A stretch of 64,000 nucleotides of DNA. Source: Allium sativum. Its lineage: Eukaryota; Streptophyta; Magnoliopsida; Asparagales; Amaryllidaceae. Below are positions 10,181-22,598 of the stretch, in pieces. Both the position numbers and the translations under genes were made by a program. The stretch covers positions 35,828,501 to 35,892,500 of the forward strand of contig CM060923.1 of the NCBI GenBank assembly GCA_030737875.1. The letters are read 5' to 3'. The notes beneath the pieces are model-generated. The model was given only the letters and a program-made list of their open reading frames with translations, did no database searches and had not been told where the DNA came from. Position 1 is the stretch's first letter. Every line of letters begins with the position of its first letter.

Positions 10181-13098
10181 TGTAACACCCCACGTCCATT
10201 AATGTCACTCACAAATGGAATGCATTAACTTCCATGGAGGTTATAAGTGAATATAGAACAGAAAAATTACAACAAGACAGATAATAAGTAGTACTTGGAA
10301 ATATAAAACTTCATTTTATTGCAACGGAAACATGTTTATTACATCACAAAACCATTAATCAGAGTCAAGTACATTATCCATCTTCATAAAACAAAATACA
10401 TAATCCCATTACACAAATAGCCATTAAAAAGATAACAAGCTGGACTTTACTTCAACGGTCCAAGCTTTCCAAGAGAGAGAAAGTAATCCAATCAAACTCC
10501 ACTAGAGCTGGGCCCAACCTGAGGACCTGGAGGGGGAAAAAGGATAGAAATGGAGGGGGTCAAACATAAAGTCTGGCGAGTATGATAATTCTAACAATAC
10601 TATTATCAAAATAACTAGACTAAGGCATAAGCTGGAAGACAAGTAAATGTCTATGAACTATTTGGAAGATAAAGATAGCGTTTATGATAACGGTAAAGGC
10701 ACACCTAATTACTAACGAATAATTACTACACTGCACCGCACATTACTACACTGCACTGCACCAGTCACCCTAAAGGTTGATCCCACTTGCTTCACACAGA
10801 AACATATAAATAGCCTTACGTACCCCTAACTGACTACATAGGTGCCGTCTGCCCCTATCTCCACTAGGTGTACCCCACTACCCACTTTCGATCGGCTCCC
10901 TACTCGTAGATACCCGTGTTGGCCCCACAGTGGGGTGTATCACTCCCCTAAAGTGGCAACCCGATACAACTTGAGAATGCACGACTTATACCTACACGAT
11001 GCAACAACGTCTTACCTACCAGCCCGAGTCCACACACGCATATGAAACCCGTTGGACTTGCGTTGCCACCGCTCCCCGTTTTGGCCTCTTATAGTCAAAC
11101 TCAGTATGCGTGTCCCGTCCTCGACTTGGGTCAAGCCCACAAAGATACGTTTGGGATACTGGTCGAAATGGGCCCCCACAAGCTACCCAACTAAGCTTGT
11201 CATTAATATATCCCACTTAACCCTCTTAGTCATGTTCATTTACATGTGTGTTTGGTTAAGTCTTACTAATCGTATTTCACATGCCGCTAAGGGCACCCAC
11301 TAGATTCCTCATGCCACCCAAGGCACCTACTTAACCCCCATGTCCCACTTTACATGCTTGTCTGGTTAAGTATTTCTTAATTCATTCAGGCCATAACCTC
11401 ATAAAGACCTCTCACATTAGACTGGCATTTATGGCAGCTGGATTTGCCGGGCGGGTCCGGGCAGTCTTACACCATAAAAGAGTCTAACCTCGTGTCTTTA
11501 CAACTGTTATGCTTTAGTTTAGGCCTAGGACCTCTCACATTGGGCTGACATTTGTGACCACTGGATTTGCCGGGCGGTTCCGGGCAGGTTTACGTCACAA
11601 ACGAGTCCAACCTCGTGTCCTAAGCATTGATTGACACTTTCAATCTTTTACCCCAGTTTTAATAATTCCCTATCCAAATTATTAATTAAGTCCACTTTTA
11701 TTGATTATCATAATTGACTCAATTATGGTCATCCATTCATGGCATGCAAAATCATATCAACTGCACCCCAACTTCTTATTATTAAATCCTTAATATTACC
11801 CCTACCCCACGTTTATACGTTCGCTTATTCAACGCATAATATAGGCTAGACTTGAATAGTCTAACACATAGCACAAAGACAAATTAACATATAGACAATT
11901 AAAATAAATATAATCATAATAGGGTGAAACTTGCATAAACTACACATGTTAAGGATCAAAAGGTGTCAACTTGTTAAATGTCACAATTTACATGATATGA
12001 TCATAGCCCAAATCTATACATAAACTTGCATATGGGGTTTTTAGGCAACATAATGATGGTGTGAACTAGCATAGGATATCACATATGTCATAGCATAATT
12101 CTAGATGTCATAATAGATGTCATGGCATATGTTCATAACTTTTCTAATCAATCTAACTTGCATATGTGACTTGTCGTATAAATCAACATAGCCCAAACAT
12201 GATGATTTAATTAATATGAACTAACTAGCATAGATGACTTTTTAACATGTATGATTCGTCGCAACTTAGCAAAGAAACTTTCAACATACATAACATCATC
12301 ATAGCATGATTTACAACATATAGGATATCACCACCACATAGCATAGGATTAATAACATACATGATAACATATACGACAATTCACATCATCTACTCATAAT
12401 CCATTCATGACTTAACCTAATTAAAATGATAATAATATTGTTAAGACTATCATACTCACAATTTAGAGAAGAAAAGAGAGTCTTTCTTTGCTTTAGAGTT
12501 GATTAGAATTGAATTAGCTTTTCTTCCTTCTTATTTGGCGGCGGCTCCACTAAGTTCCATGGCGCGGTATGACGGTAGCTATTCTATTTTTCTTATGAAT
12601 TAGGGTGAGAGACTACCTAGGTATTTATAGAGTTTAGCATTTATTTAGACCGTCAGATCAACTCATAACTAAACTGAACCGTTAAATTTGCCAACACAGC
12701 CCTAAAGACACATCAGCAGCTCAGGATTGGGCTCTGCCCAAACCCTAGCCGCCAGACCCAGGTCGACACCCAGGTCGACACCATAGTCGACCTGGGGGGG
12801 CAGGTCGACACTAGTGTCGACCCCCCAGTCGACCTGCCTGGGCGGAAATTTTCCCGCCCAGCCCGCTTCTGCACTTTCTGTTTGAATTTTAAATTTTCTG
12901 CGAGCTGTTTTGAATTTTCTGAAACTTCCGATGGCCATAACTTCTTCATACGAAGTCCAATTCACGCAAACTCGGACTCTATTTCAACCAGAATTCCGAG
13001 ACACAATGGCGCAACCCGTTTCCCACAATTCTCACGTCTGTGATTAGTTATTCTTTAATTTGTGAATATTAATATTAACCGAATTACGGGGTGTTACA
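10181..13098 (-). repeat. 5' LTR of element A
   Basis: This 2,918-bp LTR starts TGTAACACCCC and ends GGGGTGTTACA. It is near-identical to 2094-5027. A TATA box is at 12622-12629 on the minus strand, so U3 is short (about 470 bases) and R-U5 is about 2.4 kb. It carries the same duplicated 'acctctcacatt' block (near 11405-11625) and GTCGAC cluster (12759-12835). Confidence 0.95.
12622..12629 (-). promoter_or_regulatory. TATA box in 5' LTR of element A
   Basis: TATAAATA on the minus strand in a 'ctctataaatacc' context. As part of the 5' LTR this would be the promoter of element A. Confidence 0.6.
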
Positions 13099-13103
13099 GT
13101 AAT
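13099..13103. repeat. Right target-site duplication (GTAAT) of element A
   Basis: Exact copy of 2089-2093, directly after the GTTACA terminus of element A. Confidence 0.95.
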
Positions 13104-13496
13104 TATTCCACCTGTTTTTGTACAAGTAGTAGATCACCAGATGTAAAATTCTGGATCATAGACTTCTACCAAAAAAACAATAAACTAGCCACCCAGATTT
13201 TGACTAAATGGAAGAACAGACCAACTTATTTTGCTACATGGGGAGATTATTAGATAATAACGAAGATATTTCCTGTAATAGACCTCGAGACAAGGTCCTT
13301 TTCTCAAGCAATGGGAAATGTTATGATCAGACATATCATCAAACAGGAAGTCTACAAGAACTCAATAAGTCATTTGATCGAACACCTGAACAAATTATTC
13401 TTTCCCAGTCGCCAAGATCAACTAAAATCAAGGCTTGATGCTCCAGAAGATGTTAACGAGTTGCAGATGGCAGACAAAGCATGCGACAACACCTAA
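13104..13496 (+). pseudogene. Exon-like open frame split by element A, unknown protein
   Basis: Reading on from 2081-2093, the same frame stays open for 49 codons to a TAG at 13251-13253 and then for 80 more codons to TAA at 13494-13496. So about 130 codons carry one in-frame stop in AT-rich DNA, which is more open than expected by chance. The composition looks protein-like: an aromatic and lysine-rich first part (KFWIIDFYQKNN, ILTKWKNRPTYF) and a second part with alternating hydrophobic and charged residues (VYKNSISHLIEHLNKLFF). I do not recognise the family. It may be the last exon of a host gene killed by the insertion, or an older pseudogene or unclassified transposon gene. Neighbouring sequence gives no further clue. 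Confidence 0.35.
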
Positions 13497-15278
13497 TGGA
13501 TACTTCTTGCTTTCCAAAAGGATTCATGAAGCTGATGTTACTAGAATAGATAATGTAACCACTAAAATTATATTTATTTTTTTCACATTTCCAGTGTAAC
13601 TCATGATTGGCGGTCACTTGAATCCTTTTTGTTTGCTGTTTAATGGCTTTCATATTATACGTGGACACTCTTTATATCTTTTACTAAAATTACACCATCG
13701 GCAATAACAAATGTACAGAGAAATGAAAACAGTACATACTGATTATCGAAGAAACTTGCTTAAACATATCCATAGAATGTCATCCTAAAATTTGATAACC
13801 CACTAAGTACCAGAATGTGAGACCGTCCCGCAATTCAGGCCATCGCGTTTTGGTTTTGACGACGATCACACTGGGCATGTGTGCGCCCATGTACATTCAT
13901 TACACCCAGAAAGCATAGCTGCATAAGTTAGTAGTTCCTACCACTTCTTTTGTGTATTTGTTGTACTGAAAACAACTTGATTACCATGTTAGCCATTTAA
14001 ATATGCAAAAGCGAAATAAAAACTTTATATCGTCATTACAAAAGGCTAAAATTTGTTTTTTAGCATTTATATAAAGGTTGAATGTAGCATTTTTTTACTC
14101 ACATGCAATAGGCACAATCTATTGATGGTATTGATGGTGATGACCACTGAAGAAAGTCTTCAGTGATCAAATAATGAAAAAAAATCCATCATAGACTTAT
14201 GATTTTTCTATTCATTGTTTTGTTTATAATCATGATAATATTAAACTTCTTTATAAGAGAAATAATGATCAAAGCTATAAAATTACTACAAATTCATACA
14301 ATGAGGCATTTTTATATTTGACCATTATTTCACTATTAACAGATTTGGTCTCGGTATTCTATACACACGTCCAACGGATGTGCCTAACGTACTGGTCAAT
14401 AATAAAATTAATTAAGTTAACCAAGCAAATAAAAATTAGCTAAGTTAAAGTTAACTAAAATTTTAATAATAATAATGATATAACTAATTTGACAAAGTTT
14501 TGAAAATAATGATATTGATAAGGAATTAACTAAATTTGTCAAAAGTAGTTAAGTTTCTAATAATAATATAATTAAGTTAATCGAGTTTTAATAGTAATGA
14601 AAAATTAACTAAGTTAATCAAGTTAATAAAAATTAACTAATTTTTTAAAAATTAAACAAGTTTATAAAATTAATTTGGTTTAAATTAACTATATTTTATA
14701 AATGATTATAATATAACTAACTTAACAAAGTCTTATATATAAGTATAAGATTGTTTGACTATATGTTGTGCTCCTTTGGATTCTCGAACAGAGCAAGGTC
14801 GAACTTTTATGGTAATCCTGTAAATTTGCATAGTACACTTGGATGGCTTGATTGTTTATGTGCTTGTTTTAATAGTAATCAATTAATATCGTTTGAACAT
14901 TACTTGATAATTTATGGTAAATTCTTATTGTTGATTATCAAATTTGTTTATAGGTAATTAGCTTTTTCGGAGTGAAGACCATCAACAACAATGGACATGA
15001 CTATGTTATATGTATTACGATATTAGTTAGTATTTGTTATGTAAACTTTTTTTGAATGCTTGTGGTATGTAAATTTGCTCATTTTGGCAAACATCTATTA
15101 TTTAAATGGTTATGGATAATAATTATATGACTAACGTGTACGCAATTATTTGAATATGATGATTATATGATTGGTTAGTTGTTGGTTTGAAAATGGTAAT
15201 TATAAGATTGTTACTTCTTTTGATATGACTATTACATAGTTGGATACTAAAAGTAATATAAGTCATTAACAATATATA
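13497..15278. other. AT-rich intergenic DNA
   Basis: No gene is recognised. A small perfect hairpin (CACTGAAG, 5-base loop, CTTCAGTG) lies near 14144. 14400-14715 is a degenerate array built on 'taactaagttaa'-like words. 'ttagcatttatat' and 'gtagcatttttt' words near 14050-14095 resemble the subterminal words of the CACTA-like end at 15279-15573 and could mark its other end. Confidence 0.4.
14400..14715. repeat. Degenerate AT-rich array of taactaag-like words
   Basis: Words such as 'aattaactaagttaa' and 'aagttaatcaagtt' recur about every 25-45 bases with heavy drift. It looks like an old simple array rather than a coding region. Confidence 0.45.
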
Positions 15279-15573
15279 GTAGCATTTAAAATATGCTACA
15301 AAACAATCAATACCTTTTAGCAGCGTTTTATAAATGCTACAGAAACAGATGTAAAAATACCACCTGAATTTATAGTGACATAATTTGAATGTAACGAAAA
15401 GCATTGGTAGCAGTTGAAAAACGCAGTTATATGAAACATTTGGTAGCGTTTATTAAAATGCAACAAAAAAATAGACTTTTAGTTGCGTAACCTATGGTAG
15501 CATTCTTTGAAACGTTACCGAAATCTTTGGTAGCATTTTTTTAAACGGTACTAATGGTCATTTCTGGTGTAGG
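15279..15573. mobile_element. CACTA-like transposon end (subterminal repeats plus TTTCTGGTGTAG)
   Basis: The block is full of short direct and inverted copies of 'gtagcatttt' and 'aaatgctac', including the palindrome at 15279-15299. It ends at 15561-15573 with TTTCTGGTGTAG. CACTA elements of plants end in TAGTG after such subterminal arrays; here the last bases read TAGGG, so the tip is mutated. No transposase and no certain opposite end are seen, so this is a remnant or a non-autonomous copy. Confidence 0.45.
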
Positions 15574-16365
15574 GAAAGCCCTTTACGAAAGACTGTGTTA
15601 ATCTTCTTCTTGTTGGATAGAGGCAGGTAAGGTACTCATTCTTGTTGCCGATGTGGTTCGTGAAGCTTCAAAACTGATTTATAATAATAGAAAAAGAATG
15701 AAGGACGAATAAGATAGAAAAAAAATCCAATGCCAATAGTTGAAGAAGGATTTTGAGCATGATGTGCATTATCATGTTTTCATTTGGGTTTCTCCTCTAA
15801 AGGGAGTTATGTGCATCTGCAAATCGAGAAAATTGGCTCCTTGATATATAGATCACTACCCCACTATTGAGCGCATTGGTCCAATAGCTTATTGCATATC
15901 TCATCTAGCTTAGTTTTCTTGTGCGCATGATGTTTATCGTATATCTAACTTTGCAAATGTATGACGAAGTCGGATTCGGTTATCAACCCTCAGATGTTAG
16001 AAGAGCTTTAAATCTCCCCCAAATTATCCTAAGTCTAGAATTCTATCTGTGTTGTTGCAACCGAAATTAAGCATCTTTGCAACAAATATGTTCCGTTGTG
16101 AAAATTAAGCAGTCAGAAAACCCTAAGGATTATGCTTGGGAAATGAGAGACTCAATAGAAGTCCTATCCCGAACTACTCTCTGATTCTCATTAAAGGTGA
16201 GAGTCCTTAATATTATGTTTCGTCTTTTCTGTAAATCTATTTTTTTATTAGCTTACCATTAGAATTTTTATAGACTTACCCTAATGGAAATTATGGGGAT
16301 GCATTTTTATAAGAGGGGAGTTTGGAAAAACCTCATCATTATTACCCAGATTAAATTAAGAAATA
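15574..16365. other. Intergenic DNA, nothing recognised
   Basis: No long open frame, terminal repeat or RNA gene is recognised in this stretch. Confidence 0.45.
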
Positions 16366-16374
16366 TGATTAAAA

Positions 16375-17123
16375 TCACTGTTTCAAATCTCGAAAATATC
16401 GCCCGAGATCTCCTTTGAGATCTCGTTTTGGGCTCCTTCCGAAACGAAACAGCAAATATCACTCTAAATCTCCTTTCGAATATATCGCCCGAGATATTGC
16501 GATATCGAATGATATATCGACCGAGATGAAATACTGTATATCATCCGAGATCTTAGTTTTTTTGGTTAAAATTGTGCCTGGACTAGAACTATAATTAAAA
16601 ATCTCAAATCTAGCCATATCAATCTTTTGTTATTTTACATTTTGCATGTTAAATGACAATATTGTATGTTCGTATATGTTTTACAATGCCTATGATTTTC
16701 ATATTCGTCTTTTTACATACATGTTACTTATGAAATTATGTATTTTATGGTCTATTTATGCTATTTTTTTTAATGTTTTGGATCCTTTTAATGTTTCCTG
16801 TCTAACAATTTTCCTGTTTTATGCATATTATGATTTAGAATATGAATGATCTTTCACAAAATAAAGAATAATAAAGTTATTTTGCATTTTAAGTTTAATT
16901 TACTATATTTTTGATAGCATTCATAAAAATCTTCTTGTTAAAATATCATTTTTAACATATCATGTACCCCGAAATTGTTCCGATATGAACTTTCAAACTC
17001 GAGATGAAAATATGAGACGAACTCCCAAGTTAGACTCGTCTTGTATGAGATCTCCCCCGATACGAGACCGAGTCTATAAAATCCCCGAGAGAAAACGCGA
17101 CAGATATCCGAGATTTAAAACCT
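16375..17123. mobile_element. 749-bp non-autonomous TIR element, Mutator-like by duplication length
   Basis: The left end (CTGTTTCAAATCTCG) and the reverse complement of the right end (AGGTTTTAAATCTCG) form imperfect terminal inverted repeats. The direct repeat TGATTAAAA flanks it at 16366-16374 and 17124-17132; nine bases is typical of Mutator-like elements. Both subterminal zones carry many 'cgagat' / 'atctcg' words. There is no transposase frame. A different superfamily is possible because the TIRs are short. Confidence 0.6.
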
Positions 17124-17133
17124 TGATTAAAAT

Positions 17134-19906
17134 TACCATTAATTGGTTTTAAATAAAAATTTAACGAAAAAGTATACCCTATTTCGGAATTTAAATAATA
17201 ATTAGGATTTTTAAATGAAATTTAATTTAGATTGAAATATTGAATTTAATAAGTAAACTTACAAAATTTATAGGGTGTTAGCATGCCCATTGAGAAAGAT
17301 ATAGGTTTGGTCGAGAAATGGGATGTCGTGGGTCGTTAGGAATTCGTAAACACTTTTACGTGACAATCAGACATGTTGCTTTTATAAAATATAAGAATAT
17401 AATTAATTATTTGTTTACTAGGTTTAAATGTAAAAGTGATAAAATATATTTTTATCCATTTATATTATTAATATAAATATTTATTATTTTTGGTGGAATG
17501 AATATGGAAATTTATGTGGTTAAAATGTGAATTTTCTATTTAGTAAGAAATTTTACAAAATAGCATAAATAACTATTTAATTTTCGAAATAATGCTTAAT
17601 TTTATTATAAAAAATTTCAATAAAAACTTATAATAAAGAATTTGCGTTTTAAGATATGTTTGAAAATTTTAGATATTTTTATTATAATTTAATAAGCTTG
17701 GACTAACATGGTAATAGATTACAAATGTTTTAAAACTAAATATTAAAGACCATAATATCATGATGGGGCTCAATACCCATTTTAATCCAATAAAGCACTT
17801 AAGAAAATTAAGAAATGTAAAATACGTTCCTTTCTCATTTTTAAAGCCAAAAGAAAAACATAATTATTCTTATGAAACCCCTGAATTCAATCAACTAATT
17901 AAGGCTAATCAATTTTAGAACCAAATTAATCTAGATATGTCACTCCATCTATCTCTCTAATGATTTGAGTCAAAATCTCATGTTCTTGGATTAGGTGTTA
18001 ACAAAAATTCTTATTTTTGGTTAGCATATGTTGATATAGGCTTTGGCAGGGGATTGGGCTATTGCATCCCATTCAGACTAAATTAAGGTTAGTTAGACTA
18101 AACATTGAAACTATCATCAATGCATGCTTTAATTTTGGATGTTAATCGAGTATGTGGTTGAATCTATCTTGAAACCATACGTCGGTTTTATCATTTTAGC
18201 CTTTACGCCACCATTTGCTGAAACTTTGGATAATAATCACTTTGATTCATGAATTTGAGATTACATGTATGTTGTTTGTGGTATTACTTGCTTGCAAGTC
18301 TTAAACGACCATCTGACTAAATTCCAACATTGAAGGAGGCCCTTAGGGAAGTGGAAAATGCCTGGAGTTTTAATCTAGGAGTCGCCATTGGTACCTTTAG
18401 ACTGGTCCACTAGTTTTCATATATTGATCCATCGGTTTAGCACTTGGAGCAGAACTCTAAGTAGCTGGCATGCCCTTGAGCACTCATCCGAACACCGGTT
18501 TTGTAATTCTTCTTTTGGGACACATTCATGTGCAATGATATGCATAGCTTCAAGAATTTATGTGATTATGATTCATGTTCAAATTAACTTCGTTTGTGTT
18601 CATTCTTCCTTGAAATTGCCTCGGAAAATTTATGCGTCAATATACGGCTCTGTGCACACTTTCACACCGATATCAAGATAGTATGTTTTCAGCTCCAAAT
18701 TGGTCTATATTATAATATTTTGTAATATATATCTTCTCATTTACAAAGGTTTAAATTTTTATTATATATCTATGTGTTGCAAGTAATAAATGAAATTCTA
18801 TTTCCAGATTATTTTGACCAATCTTTCGAAATATTATATTCATGTAAGGGATGTGTGTGTGTGTGTGTCTGTGTTTATATATATATATATATTAGAGTTG
18901 TATACGCTTATTTTTAAGTATTTTAAGGATATTAATAACTTATTTTATACATTTAGTGCAAATTATCATTTATAAGAGAAATTGATTAATGCGGCATAGT
19001 AAAACAAGTGATATGGAGCTTTCGTATTTGCTATATCGAATTAATTCTACTTGTTTGATTGAGTCTATTTGTGGTACACAAGTGAAGTTTACTAGCTAAT
19101 AGTGAACATTTGAGTAAATTGGTGTGGTATGGGACACACAACATTGTTTATCCGATTATTAGTCATATGTTTATGAGCACTTGCAGACAAGATCAATCAC
19201 GTTCGTAATATACCTCTTGTAGTATATTATTAAGGCATTTTCAAACTAATTGTATAGGTTTCCAGTATTAGAATTGTGGAGGGCATCCAATTATCGGAAA
19301 TTATAGGCTATTTATGGAGGGTTTCAGATATATTTGGATTCTCAACCCCATTGCGGAGGGAATCCTATTGCTGGGTGTATCTAATTTTGAGTATATAGGT
19401 CTACTTAGGGAGAGCTTCCAATTTTGCGAGATGCTTGATCAATGTGCTAATAAACTCATCGAACTTTTGGGATCTGTGCATAATATCAGTTTGGATTTAT
19501 ATGTGATTGCTGGTTTACATTACTTAACTTCATGATTATGTCACCACCTTACAGACGTTTGGAAAATATTGATTATGTAAGCTTTTTTGATGTTACCGCT
19601 TAGTAATCACATATTCAGAGATGATTATACATCCTAGTGATATTGTCATAATGCATTGAGATTCACTTTAATGTTCACATATACTCTAGTGTTCATTTTT
19701 ATTATAGTTTAGACTAACCTATTTATTGTTTATAATACGCGGGTCAGGTCGCAATGTTTTACGTCATACTTCATGATGTTGTTGAGTGGACCACTTATCA
19801 ATTAGTGGTGGTTGTGTAGTTATGCGACCCCTTTGCGTATATTATTGTACTCATTAATGTTGTGATGTGTATTGTTGAACTTGACTCATTTTCTAATACT
19901 TAATAG
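17134..19906. other. AT-rich intergenic DNA
   Basis: No gene is recognised. Short open stretches (for example 18388-18681 and 19314-19535) show no motif that I know. A compound microsatellite is at 18851-18893. Confidence 0.45.
18851..18893. repeat. Compound (GT)n (AT)n microsatellite
   Basis: An alternating GT run passes through a CTGTGTTT interruption into an AT run. Confidence 0.9.
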
Positions 19907-21049
19907 TGTTGGATGAAGAGTTTTAACCATGAAGACCACTAAGCTCAGCAATAAACAACAAGAAAAATATTTGGAAATCATCACTAGACAAAGTGAGGAG
20001 AGACAAAGGCACTAGGCTCTAGAGTTGGTACAAATATATACATATGTGTCAGAGTCTTAGTTATAGTTTATTCATGTTAATCTATCATCAGGGAACTCTC
20101 ACGCTTATTTAAAAAAAATAACTTCAAAAGTAGTATTTTTTAAACCCTAGAATCAGTGGACCGAATTGATCTATTCATCCAACTGAAATTATTTTAAACA
20201 TGCACACTTGCATACCATTTGAACTCATTCGACTGGCTATGAATAATCAGTCGATTGAAGTCCGTACAACTATCATTTTCTAACAAGCGCTTCTCTTCAT
20301 AAAAGATTTTCTGATTCGTTAAGAGTTGCATTTGTTCCTTTTCAATCGAATCATTTTACCAACAGTTGTAACCATTATATTACTATAAATTCGCATGAAT
20401 GCTTGAATAAAAATCCAAATTATCTATCTAATTTTCTTATCTACTATTGTTTTATTTCGATCCTTGAATTCTCTGATCTAATTCTATCATATTCTTCGAT
20501 ATTCAAATTACTTTGAATTCTTGAAATCTTTGATTATAATCTTTTGATTTCAAAGCAATTCTTTTCTTACCTACATATACACACACTTATCAAATATATA
20601 CTTGAGGAAAAGATCATAGGAAGGGTGTTCTTCAACTTGGAAAATCCATATTGTATTATAGAACACATTATGTCGAGCAAACTCTACTATTTGTATTTAA
20701 ATCTTATTTGGTTGTTCTGGCGGGAAAAATCACGTTTGGTTGCTCAAGTGGTTGAAGTCATGTTCGATTGCTCAGGCGGAAAGTCCAGTTTGGATTCCCA
20801 TGTGGTTGAAGTCAAGTTCGGTTGCGCAGGCGTTGTAAAACGTATTCCTCCGGATTAAGTGAGAGGTGCTGTTAGTAAAATTCCAGATGAGTTCTGGGTC
20901 CGGACATGGAACAGGAGTCCGAACCAGCATAAAAATTCTTGGTGTCATTTTACTTTGTTGCTATTTATATTAATCATTATCCATTAATCTATCATTTATT
21001 AGTATGTTATTTATATTTCTTTTTACTTCAAAATTTCCTTTATATTGCA
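19907..21049 (+). repeat. 5' LTR of element C
   Basis: Begins TGTTGGATGAAGAG and matches 31753 onwards through 'cagcaataaacaacaa', 'gtcagagtcttagttatag', 'gttgctcaggcggga' and 'ggtgtcattttactt'. A TATA-like 'tactataaattcg' is near 20380. The right boundary at 'atattgca' is inferred from length agreement with the other LTR (about 1,143 bases against 1,156 without the SINE-like insert). Confidence 0.65.
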
Positions 21050-22076
21050 TTTTTATAGGATTCGGTCGATTGCACTACCCCAATCAGTTGACTAAGAAAC
21101 CCTCCAATCCAATCAACCGAGTTACAATTTCAGTCGACCGAATACTGCATATTTTGAACTAGAACTCTCGATATTGAATCAGTCGACTGATTTCAGTCAA
21201 TAAGCAGCTTAACCTTATAGTTTGTTCAAAAATAAATATTTTGAAGCATTTTAGTCAACTAGCTATGCATAATTAGTCGACCGAAAGTGGCAAAACCGGT
21301 AAAATCTGAATTAAACCATCATTTTAATTAACCTATTTCTTCATATAATAACATTTCCTTTTATCATTTTTCATCTTTTCACTTTCTATAAAAACAACCT
21401 CCTCGGTGATTTTTCAAAGCGATCATTGAAGAACTTAAACCACTCTCTCAATCAAAATTACCATGGATCAAAAAAGACAAAGAGCTTTTGCCACCTCCTC
21501 CAATGATCCATCAGAATCACAAAATCGGAAGTGGATTCGCAAAATTGGAAGTGGATTCACAATGAAAAGGCAGTATAAAGATTTAATAAAATGAAGAAAA
21601 CAAAAATATTTAAATGTTCTTTCAATCAATATCCTGGTTTTGCTTCATACTCCGTTAAAGATCTAACTAGAAGAAGTGGCTTAGAATCCTTACTTGATTT
21701 CAAGTCAAATAAATTAAAATTCAACCATCTACTAGTCAATCTTTTCTATGCTAATCTCAGCCTAGATCACCACACCATCCGAAATCCTGACAATGGGGTA
21801 GGAGGTTGTTTGTGGAGTTAAAATCATGAAAACTATTGATATACTTGTACGGATTCTACATTGTTTGTCCGACGGAGAAGAGTTGGCGGATATCGTGGTT
21901 GATAGGTTTAACCATGATCAAGTTAGTTATCTCTTTCTTTTTGATGACCTTAGGGAACTTAAGGCAATTAAGCTTCATCCAAAAGCAAGAACAATGCATC
22001 GCGCTCTCACCCATTCTATAAATCCATATACCAGAAGTTATGAACAAGTTTATGAGCGTGATTTTCAAGTGCTATA
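21050..22076 (+). pseudogene. Left part of element C's decayed frame (putative plant transposon-protein domain)
   Basis: After a leader rich in 'cagtcgac' words, a Met at about 21462 opens a short frame. A second segment (21591-21818) has HLLVNLFYANLSL, and a third (21826-22076) has KARTMHRALTHSINPY and YERDFQVLY. These match my memory of the plant 'putative transposon protein' domain (Pfam Transposase/PF20167-type) with its LVRLFYANL and LTH-I-PR-Y patterns. Stops and frameshifts separate the segments. The third segment is cut at the CTATA duplication by element B and stays in frame with 30652 onwards. Function in the family is unknown; assignment is by pattern, not alignment. Confidence 0.5.
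22072..22076. repeat. Left target-site duplication (CTATA) of element B
   Basis: CTATA directly precedes TGTAACAACCC and recurs at 30647-30651 after GTTACA. Confidence 0.92.
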
Positions 22077-22549
22077 TGTAACAACCCGCCTGGAATAGGC
22101 CTAAATTTCGACCCAAAAAAGGCCCATCGAAACTTAGAGCCACTCTAAATGGGTTGTCGGTTCATGTAAGGAATTATATCTGCACAAAATAATATATAGA
22201 TATTGCGTTATGGAAATCTCACACAGCGGAACGAGAAAGTATAATACCAAAATATGTTGTACCATTTCTTAAAAAACCATAGAATTTAAACTTAGATTTG
22301 TCAAGGAACAATTATTCCAAAGGTACATCAGTAAACTCATCATTATAAGTTTCCATAAGCAATACAACAATGGTAACTAATAATTACATAATATCTCCAT
22401 TTTCGTCTTCAGTCTCCATCATTGCTTCGTCCATTGAATCAACTCCACCTACTGACATGTTGGATATGTTAAGGAGAGGGGTCAGAACATAAAAAACTAT
22501 GTGACTGAAAATAGTACTGACTTAAAGACCATACCCTAGATTTAGCTGA

Positions 22550-22550
22550 T

Positions 22551-22587
<37 letters not shown>

Positions 22588-22598
22588 ATGTGTGTGTA
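22550..22598. repeat. (TA)n(TG)n microsatellite in element B LTR
   Basis: A TA run passes directly into a TG run with one TATG interruption. It lies in the part of the LTR that the truncated partner lacks. Confidence 0.9.

Larger units (their letters stand above)
2094..13098 (-). mobile_element. Element A: complete-structure Ty3/gypsy retrotransposon, Tekay/Del-like, coding-defective
   Basis: An 11,005-bp element read on the minus strand: 5' LTR 10181-13098, PBS 10167-10178, gag 9971-8715, pol 8742 to about 5640, PPT 5028-5040, 3' LTR 2094-5027, flanked by GTAAT. Domain order is GAG, two CCHC knuckles, protease, reverse transcriptase, RNase H, integrase, and a chromodomain-like tail. This order and the long LTRs fit the Tekay/Del chromoviruses; clade assignment is by motif memory only. 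The two LTRs are near-identical with small indels, so insertion was fairly recent. The polyprotein is nevertheless broken (one frameshift and three stops), so this copy cannot move on its own and may have been defective when it was copied. Confidence 0.93.

Noticed and set aside
21826..22098. Open frame of 90 codons as a complete small gene
   Set aside because: Its last codons are in element B's LTR; the true frame continues beyond the insertion at 30652.
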